Shown piece after piece: positions 56,216 through 64,000 of a DNA stretch of 64,000 bases (positions within the stretch are counted from its first letter, which is position 1; each line of letters opens with the position of its first letter). The stretch covers positions 3,172,001 to 3,236,000 of the forward strand of contig BSBM01000386.1 in assembly GCA_027924585.1 (NCBI GenBank). Reading direction: 5' to 3'. The position numbers were made by a program, and so were the translations under genes. The notes below the pieces were generated by a model that was not told the DNA's origin, made no database searches, and worked only from the letters and a program-made list of their open reading frames with translations. The DNA comes from Larix kaempferi. Lineage: Eukaryota; Streptophyta; Pinopsida; Pinales; Pinaceae.

Positions 56216-58766
56216 CGTCTGTTATTTGCTGGTTGCTTTTTTTTTTGACATGTGCAAGGAATAGTAGCAAAAGGTGACAGTATCTAGGTACACACACAAA
56301 GTACCACAGTTGTTGTAGGTGGACTTTTAATAAACGGGAGTACACAACACATAGCTTTCAGAAAATTGACTTAAACTCGGTGTTGTTGTGGTCCACGGAT
56401 CATTTTCATGTAGCTCGTACAGAGTTTTAAGTGCAGAGGAATCATTGTACAGAGTTTTAACTGCAGGGGAGTAATGGTTTTTAGCTGACCTCGGGCTCAG
56501 GCTCCGTTGATATTCTATTCTAAGTAACTATATAACTAGTTTCACTTTTACACCTATTTTGTTCCGCTGAGTAGTAGATAGTGTGAGCCCCAACCCCAGG
56601 GTTTGTCGATTGCAAAATTGAAGAGAATCAACCTACGAATTGGTATAAATTTCAAAAGATTATTTATGTCAAGTTCTATTTGCGGTATTAAAATGCATTT
56701 AGATCATTATAGTATTAAAATGCTTTTTAAATTTGTAATTGTTTCAAACTTCTTAGAAAATGAAACATATATTAATTCGAGCATTTCGTTTCGAGTATCA
56801 GGCAGGAAACATTTACAGACATATTTAAGAGACAAGAAGTTGTTCCAATGGAATGGGCTGTCCTTAAAGTTTTGGATTACCGACACTCCTCACCTACTAC
56901 CGTTACCTTTCTCTAGTAATTCTTGCACAATATATTCATATCTCCAAAATTTTAAACAGAACATTAGTCTTTAACAGCTCATACAATGTTCTATTTCCAA
57001 GTATTACGTGAAGACGGTAGGAGGAAACGCAAAGATTGAAAAGACGACCAATTATATATACATAATAATAATAAATCTCTATACAATTATATATACATAA
57101 TAATAATAAATAATATAATTATATATAAATTAAATAAACAAGAAAAATATTCTAAATATAACTATCATAAGTTTAATTGTTTATTATTTATTTATAAATA
57201 ATAAATACAAAGTGTTGAAATCTTTGTAGTAAGTCTTTAAACTTCAAAATAACTTTTTAACAAAAATACAAAATAATGATAAACAAAGATAGATAAAATC
57301 TCTTCCATATAAGCTTTATAATTTTTATTGTTTATTGCTTATAAATAATAAATACACTATATAAAGAAATCTTTAAAACAATTGTCCAACTTTCAAAACA
57401 ACTTCTTAATAAAAATATAAGTTTTTAGATTTCAAAACATTTTTTTCTAACCATGTTAACCAATTCCAACAAATATAATAACATTATTATGCCCCTATAC
57501 TAATAAGTCCAAGAGTAGGGCATCAAGATATCAATTTATCCTAAACAATTCAAAACGTTGGTAGATACAATAACTATGTTTCGGGATAGCGGAAGATCCA
57601 TAATAACTATGTTTCGCATATTGGATAGCCGAAAATCCATTTAATCAAGAAAATTAATGCTTATAATCTATTGAAAGAAATTACTTTTTATGCCAATATA
57701 TCTTAAGAAAATAATCCTGGTAGAATGTAAATAATATGATATTGGAACCATACATTGCGATACAAAACCAAGATTTTGTAACAAGTTAAAGCACAAATTA
57801 TACGTAAGGCATATATAAGTATTAGAACTAAGGTATAGAACATAATGTAAAAATAAAGAGATGAATAAAAATGTTATTTTTTATCACAAATTTGTAATTG
57901 TATTTTAAATTAGGTGAGTAAAAATGGGGTGTTGTAAACTTTATATAGAAGTTAATGATGAATGAAAGAATTTAGCTAGCAGTTAAATTCTCAATATTTT
58001 TTTTCCAGATTTTAAGATAATGTAATAATTAACATTGTGCATGGTAATAAAACTTATTTGTTTATGATAAGAAAGAGTTGAATGAGAGTTTGGTGTGCTT
58101 TGTAAAGTCAATTTCTTTAGATTAAAACAACATTTATGGATGAAAATAATAAATATCATTTCAAATATATATACATGAACATCTTAGCATGGATGCCTTT
58201 TATAAAAAGGTTGGGTCTAAGTGTTCAAATAATTCTTCGTCTGTCTAGAGGATGGAATTATTTTTCATACAATATTTGAAACCTAATACATTAGTTGAAT
58301 ATTACCTTTTAATTTAAGATATTATGAATTATGAAATCTTTAAAATGCATTAGTTGAATATTTTTTTGTGTTATAATTTTTTTATATGATATATATTTTA
58401 AAAGTCAATAAATTAATTGAAGCTTTATATTTATATATAATTGATATGATTTAAAGAGGTATATATAAATTTAGATGTACATGTGATAGTGTTTGATATA
58501 ATAAAGGATTAATGTTTTATAATTAATTTAGGATTGAAGGTCTTATGCTCATCACTCCTTCGAAGGAACCTGATAGGTGCGTCCTCACAATTAATCAAAA
58601 CATTGAAAATCAATTCAATGGTTAAGCAATTTTGTAGTAAAAGAATTCTATTACAATTTCGTGGCAAAAGTATCATATATAGCAATAGCTGTTAGCAATT
58701 TCTGAAAGCAACTACGGGGACATTGCCACCTCTTGGCTCTTGTTAGAAATTCAATTTAAGTAAGAT
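56216..58766. other. Very AT-rich intergenic DNA
   Basis: No gene recognised. A 123-codon open stretch at 56603-56974 has no known motif and sits in AT-rich DNA; probably chance. 57050-57130 holds a small AATAATAATAAAT repeat. Confidence 0.5.
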
Positions 58767-60231
58767 TGTCACATCCCCTTCCAACACATCCGATCCTAGA
58801 AAGGAAACGTGACCAACCTACCGGGCTTATTGGCAATCTCAGCCCCGTTCATTACTAAGAAATTCATAACAATTAAAAACTTCTGTGTGCAAATACATAA
58901 TCAATATATACACAGTGGAAATAAACACAATTTCACACACAAACTGAAATGCATCAGCATATTTATCTCAAGCAAATGACAAATCAACAAGCAGAGAATC
59001 CATCCCATTCTCATGCTATGCATAGACTTCATATCAATTCCATTAACATGAACAATTATCATTATGAATTAACACATTGCAAGAAACAAAATGCATATAA
59101 TTTAAATCACGGAGAACACTTATTTGGAAGATGAAGCTGTCCAAACGACTGGCTATGTGAGAGCAACGTTCCACCCAACCATATATCTCTGTCCAGCCTG
59201 TATTCTTTCAGTTGAGAGATCACCCCCGAGCTGGGTTGTGTATCCATTAAGGAGGAACTAGATGGTCTCACTCACAACCATGGTTTCACTCAACAGCTAT
59301 GCTAAGCCAACACACAGTTGGGTTTATCAAGCATACAAAAGACAAATGAGGAGGATGCTAAGTCAGTGAGCTCAACCATAGAGCTACAGACATCTCAAGC
59401 TAAATTCAATCAATCCAATCCTCTAATCGAACATCCACACTTGGATTTCTCACCATTCTGTCAACGAATAACTCAATCCCATCACTAGTTTTCTAGGTTA
59501 TCAAAACTGGGTTTTTCAATGGATTTCGGGGTAGCTAATGCTCCCAAATTCGCCCTAAGGTTCATACTTATGGATCCCCCATTGGATTTCACTGTCAAAT
59601 ACCAAATCTGGGCGTTTATGGCTCTTCAAAACATGGGTTCTTTCACAGTTGGGATTTCTGTTTTTTCTCACTGTTGGGAATTCGTTTTTGGATGAAAATT
59701 GATACTGGTAACTTCCACACTGGAATGGGAATGACGAAGAAGCAACTCCCATGAGGTAGAGTGACTTCTGGCACAAGAAAACAGAGCCCATACTCTGCCA
59801 TGCAAATTTCTGGGCTGTCCATGCTCCATTGAATCCATGGACTAAATTCCTTAACCACTTCCTTACAACAGAATTAAATGTCAGCAAGGAAAGTCAAATG
59901 GGTTCTCAAGGTGACATATGGCATCCTATGGTTCAATCCCACAGCCCCCTCACCACTCCCTAGTGGATACACATGGCCCCTTCTCATTCGTTGCTTCCAT
60001 AGCTAATTTTGGTATTTTATTGCATGATGTTTATTTACATCATTTTTACAATGTTCCATGGCTAAATAGCACATGGGTAACGTAATGTCTAATAATTGCC
60101 TTTAAATAAAATTCGAGCTTTCACTAGTGGGGCCTTGGCCTTGAGCTCCACACTATGAAAACATACATCACATGTATACAATATTTACAGTAAAAGCTAA
60201 TATATCCCAAGGATCAAAATGAGGTATTACA
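58767..60231 (+). repeat. Block H: LTR-like sequence, possible solo LTR
   Basis: Starts TGTCACATCCCCTTCC and ends AATGAGGTATTACA, a TG...CA block of about 1.46 kb. Shares its start and the CACCCCCGAGCTG motif with element F. No internal coding region and no second LTR nearby. I see no matching 5-bp duplication, so the borders are tentative. Confidence 0.5.
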
Positions 60232-61036
60232 ATGATGATGATAGATGAATATTTTAAATAATTTTAATATATGATATTTATTAAAAGTGATATTATTCAT
60301 AATTTTAAATGTTAAATGTTTTATTGAAAGTTTAATAAAATTGTTGTATCTTTTATGAAAATTTATAATTATAATTAAAATGTAAAAGAACAGAAAATAT
60401 ATCTCTCGAAAGTTTTAATAAATTTTTTTTTTTAAATTAAAAGAAAATATATCTTTTAAAAATTTTAATATAAATTTACTACTCTAAAATAAAATAAATT
60501 TAATAATTAGTGAAAAATTCAAATATTTTTCTATTAAGATAATGAAAACATAATTTTTCTAAATGCTTCACTAAACAATACCATTATTAATTACTTAATT
60601 TATGTATAAGTTACTTTACAAGAATGGCTTATAATTTTTCTAAATGCTTCACTAAACAATACCATTATTAATTATTTAATTTATGTATAAGTTACTTTAC
60701 AAGAATGGCTTAAAATCTGAGTAGGTTATTTTCTAAACAACAGATTTGGGGTAAAGCCCTGATGCACTATTACCATCAGCCGCCTTAAAGTCCTTCAGCA
60801 TTCCTGCACAAAGGTCAAGCCCAGCAGCCAAATTAGAATAAAAGAGAAACAACAATGCAGAATAATGTATTTATACCATGTTAAACGTGGGTTAAGACCA
60901 AGCCCAACAGCCATAGAGAACAAAAACAATAAAGGATAATGTGATTTGTAAAACGTCGGAAATCACTTCAAGGAAATTAAATTTTCTTATATATTGTTCT
61001 TAATTCTTTGTTGGTGTTATATAAGTATATTACTAG
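60232..61036. other. AT-rich DNA leading into element G
   Basis: Contains the 81-bp tandem duplication (listed). From about 60720 to 61036 the text may be the 5' LTR of element G, because a primer binding site follows; its start is not visible. Confidence 0.4.
60550..60711 (+). repeat. 81-bp tandem duplication, near perfect
   Basis: Copies 60550-60630 and 60631-60711 differ at one position. A recent local event. Confidence 0.92.
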
Positions 61037-61048
61037 TGGCATCAAAGC
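61037..61048 (+). promoter_or_regulatory. Element G primer binding site (decayed)
   Basis: TGGCATCAAAGC followed by ACTTT matches the initiator-Met-type site TGGTATCAGAGC at ten of twelve positions and resembles element D's leader (AGAGCACTTT). Confidence 0.55.
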
Positions 61049-61639
61049 ACTTTAGTGGAACAACATCCACCAAAATTTCAAAGTATTTTTTTAGGCTATA
61101 GACACATTCTTGCATCGATAAACATCTAGATATGCACCAAAATTTCAAAATATTTTTTTGAGGCTAGAGACAAATTCTTGCATTAATAAACATTTGGCGG
61201 TTAAAACTATGACTCAAAAGCATACACCTAAAGAGCACAAGTGATTACACCCCTTATTTGAATGCTCTTGTACACCGCTTTTGGTGCCTATTGAGTAGTA
61301 CCACATTAGACATGATTTGAATTCATGGATTCGAACTTCCATGTATCCTCGATTATATTGAAATTCCTCTTGACATATGTAAGGCCATCCCTACAGAACA
61401 TATTATATAGCTTGCTACTATCATACATCAACCACATCACTCGAAATATCACTCTAACATACCTAAGAGTTGTGTAGTGCCACTAAGAGTATGCTTAATC
61501 ATACTTAGCTACAATGGTGAAAAATTGGTCAACTACTATGTTGCAAACTGTGTAGTATATTATAGAGATGTAACACCTAGCATTCATTTTATCTTAGGAC
61601 CTTATTGAATCTCTGGGGTGAGTGCAATGAAATTCCTAT

Positions 61640-62960
61640 AAAAAATTGAATATCCCAAATTTAATTTTTTTTTCAATCTAGTAGTGGTTCAAGGCCTTCC
61701 TAAACCATTATGGGGAACCTATGTCCTAAGAATGTTTACACAACATTGATTCTATTAGTGTACATCTCATTAGTAAGTACTCTTCTTGAATAAGATGGTC
61801 CCATGATTGCCACTCGAAACATGACCATGCGTATCGTGATTACCAAACTAGAAGACCAAGTTTCTACAAACAACATGCATCTATAGAACCTCATTGCCTT
61901 GATGGAGGATACGAGCATTGACATGTCCACTTTCCAATCCCACTCCAACACTAAATCAAACTATTGTAATGATCCTCTAGGGAATATTTCCAATGATGAA
62001 TCACCCACAACCAATCCCAATTTCATGACCATCAACCCAATATGATGCATAAATTGACTAAGGAAGACATGAATAAGTTCCATGGATTTGATCCAACTCG
62101 AAGGGTTAATTAGATGCAGCACTACTTATTCTCCATGATATTGATGATGAACATTTGAAATTCTGAGTGTAATGTTATATTTGGATAAGAAAACTTGGAC
62201 ATGGAGTCAAAGGCATATACCAAGATATATCATGGGTACATTTTTTGGAACCACTTTGTAGAGGGATTCTATCCTCTCTCTTTAACAATAACACTAAATA
62301 TGTGAGAATGCTTAACAAGTTTCACTAAATAATGGAATAATTTATTTCTTCTTTTGAGCAATTGGTGATTAGAACATATGGATTTCCTAATGCATTCTTG
62401 AAGTCTTATTTTACTAGTGGTCTCAATGGGAACATATAGGAACAAGTCAATTATATATGCACCATGCTTCTACCTAATTGGAGGACTCTCTCTCTCAACT
62501 ACGTAAGCATTCATGGGTGGTAGTAGCAAGCCAGTCCAAACACCCTCATTTTTTCTCATTTTTTCAAAGACCATGTACTACCTTTGTGTCTCCTCTACAT
62601 TCTTCTCTGCCCCAGGTCCACAAGTTGATGCCTATAAGAATGATGAAAATCATCCTAAAGGCCTCTATAATATTTACAAGATGATTTTTTTTATGACATA
62701 AATGCAAGGAAATTAATGAATTGTGATTGATACAATTCCATCTTATGATTTTGAGGACATTGCTAAGTTGAATCATGTAGAGCTTACACTCCATCCTAGT
62801 GAAGTTCCACTAAAGAGCCTCCTTTTGAGGAGATACAAATCCAATTCATCCTTTGTCAAGCATAATATCTCCTTAGACATTGAAGATGGTAGGATACATA
62901 AAGAACATGAGATGATTGTCCTAGAATCAAAATTGATAGTGTGAAATTCTACAGGAGAAG
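61640..62960 (+). pseudogene. gag: Element G: degraded Ty3/gypsy gag
   Basis: Readable pieces: MRIVITKLEDQV near 61827, KLTKEDMNKFHGFDPTRRVN followed by a stop and MQHYLF (62052-62140), and SQLRKHSWVVVASQSKHP near 62490-62550. This is the order of a plant gypsy gag with the LTKEDMxKFxGxDP capsid start. Many stops and shifts; no zinc knuckle recognised. An open stretch 62723-62944 follows but I cannot place it. Same general type as element D. Confidence 0.5.
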
Positions 62961-63779
62961 ATCACTTTAGCTAGAACAAACCTCACAATTTCACTCGAAT
63001 AATTGCAAGGAAGAAGAGAAAGAATATGATCAATATTCACACATGAAACTCAGAGAATGTAGAAAATTGTTGTAATTCCATTCATTGGCTATAAGTTGGA
63101 AAAAATATCTAAGTACAATAGAATGAATTTGATATCAATGAAGGTGATTCAAATTCTCCTCATAGCATGGCTTGGACTGCATTGGAAACATCACCCAATC
63201 AGTAGAAGTGGCCACCGATATTCAAAGGTGAATCAAATGTGAGTCTAACTGTGTCTAACCGATGCATGTGAGCACTAATCAAGGGAAGGAGACTCCAAGG
63301 GTGCATGATAGATTGTCATTAGTCAAGTGGCACTCCGATATGGACAACTAGAAGCTACAGTCAGTTAACTGAGTAATCAATGCAAGAACTAACTGATGTG
63401 ATCCAAGAAGTGTGTAGTAGGGCGCATTAGTATCCAGATGATGAAAACAATGCACACTAGGTAGGTATAAGGAGAGCTACTGATGGGTAAAAACAGGCTC
63501 CTGGGGGCTAAACATTGGGGACTAGGTGTTGGGAGACTTCCATACTGATGACTGGATGCATATAGTATGCATGCATGCAAATACAAATTATGATGGTGAG
63601 AATATTCCAGCGCCGCCTTGCAAGCCGGAATATGATGAAGTATAAGTGATAAAATGGGGCCCTGGTAACTGAGACCAAAGGTCACCCCGTACAACATCTA
63701 ACTTAAAAAGTGAGGAAAGAGGGAAAACCCAATGGGAAGAAATCCCCCCGTCAAGATAGACTGTGAAAATCTAATCAAG
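62961..63779. other. Unassigned stretch
   Basis: No homology recognised. A 102-codon open stretch on the minus strand (63389-63697) has no known motif. Confidence 0.4.
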
Positions 63780-64000
63780 CATGTGCATCACTCACCCAAA
63801 AAGGTAAGTGAACTTCTTCACCGAGAAGGGATCTATCGGAAATAAATGGATCAATGTGAGAAGGATTAAACCTTCCATTCTGAAAATCAGATCTGGTTCT
63901 CCTTGGATCAAGTGGATCTCCAAAAAGATCACTAGAATATCTAAGAGTTGTGGCATCCCATCTAGGAAGAAGAGTTGAATCTTCAGGTGCTAGATCTTCA
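63780..64000 (-). pseudogene. Copia polyprotein fragment (integrase-RT linker), running off the window
   Basis: The minus strand reads PRWDATTLRYSSDLFGDPLD followed by PRRTRSDFQN and, further on, LLGEEVHLPFWVSD. GDPxDPRRTRSxF is typical of the linker between integrase and RT in plant copia elements. The upstream (integrase) side lies beyond position 64000. RT is not seen to the left, so the element is broken here. Confidence 0.6.

Noticed and set aside
56603-56974. 123-codon open stretch downstream of the subtilase fragment
   Set aside because: Composition is that of translated AT-rich DNA, with no motif and no promoter or splice context.
58767-60231. Block H as a full solo LTR with TSD
   Set aside because: Flanks (AAGAT and ATGAT) do not match, so I kept it only as LTR-like.

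Overview
The window looks like repeat-rich nuclear DNA from a plant with a large genome. I infer a gymnosperm, probably a conifer, from the mix of long Tat-like Ty3/gypsy elements, Ty1/copia elements and the absence of intact genes; this is an impression, not a proof. I found no intact host gene and no rRNA, tRNA or CRISPR. Nearly everything recognisable is LTR retrotransposon sequence at various stages of decay, plus two host-gene pseudogenes: a CHX-type cation/H+ antiporter (about 37.1-37.8 kb, minus strand) and a subtilisin-like protease (about 55.3-56.2 kb, plus strand). The first 331 bases could be the 5' end of a gene (weak).

The left half is a three-level nest supported by target-site duplications (TSDs). 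Element A, a 5'-truncated Tat-like gypsy on the plus strand, runs from about 2.6 kb to 32.5 kb. Inside its integrase region sits element B (8115-27759, minus strand, TSD AGTCT), a related Tat-like gypsy with LTRs about 99% identical. Inside B's 3' noncoding part sits element C (9440-16635, minus strand, TSD CAATG), a Ty1/copia element with an initiator-Met primer binding site but only fragments of pol. A and B share gag, a protease with an unusual Asp-Glu-Gly motif, a linker with two more zinc-knuckle-like motifs, RT, RNase H and integrase. A also has a second RNase H domain downstream of integrase; B lacks it. Both share a 3' noncoding series of short stem-loops.

The right half contains element D (39153-43125, TSD AACTT), a gypsy element that keeps gag and protease but has lost RT and the integrase core; element E (43.4-51.5 kb), a copia element whose pol 3' part is duplicated head to tail and separated by 73-bp tandem arrays; element F (46223-50526), a long noncoding LTR-like insertion inside E with probable TSD AGGAT; an LTR-like block H (58.8-60.2 kb); a gypsy gag remnant G (61.0-63.0 kb); and a copia fragment on the minus strand at the right edge. 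The rest is AT-rich intergenic DNA with small tandem duplications.

Functionally the window is a record of successive retrotransposon insertions. The most interesting points are the second RNase H placed after integrase in A, the apparent lack of any working RNase H in the recently inserted B, the conserved stem-loop series, and the zinc-knuckle linker between protease and RT.
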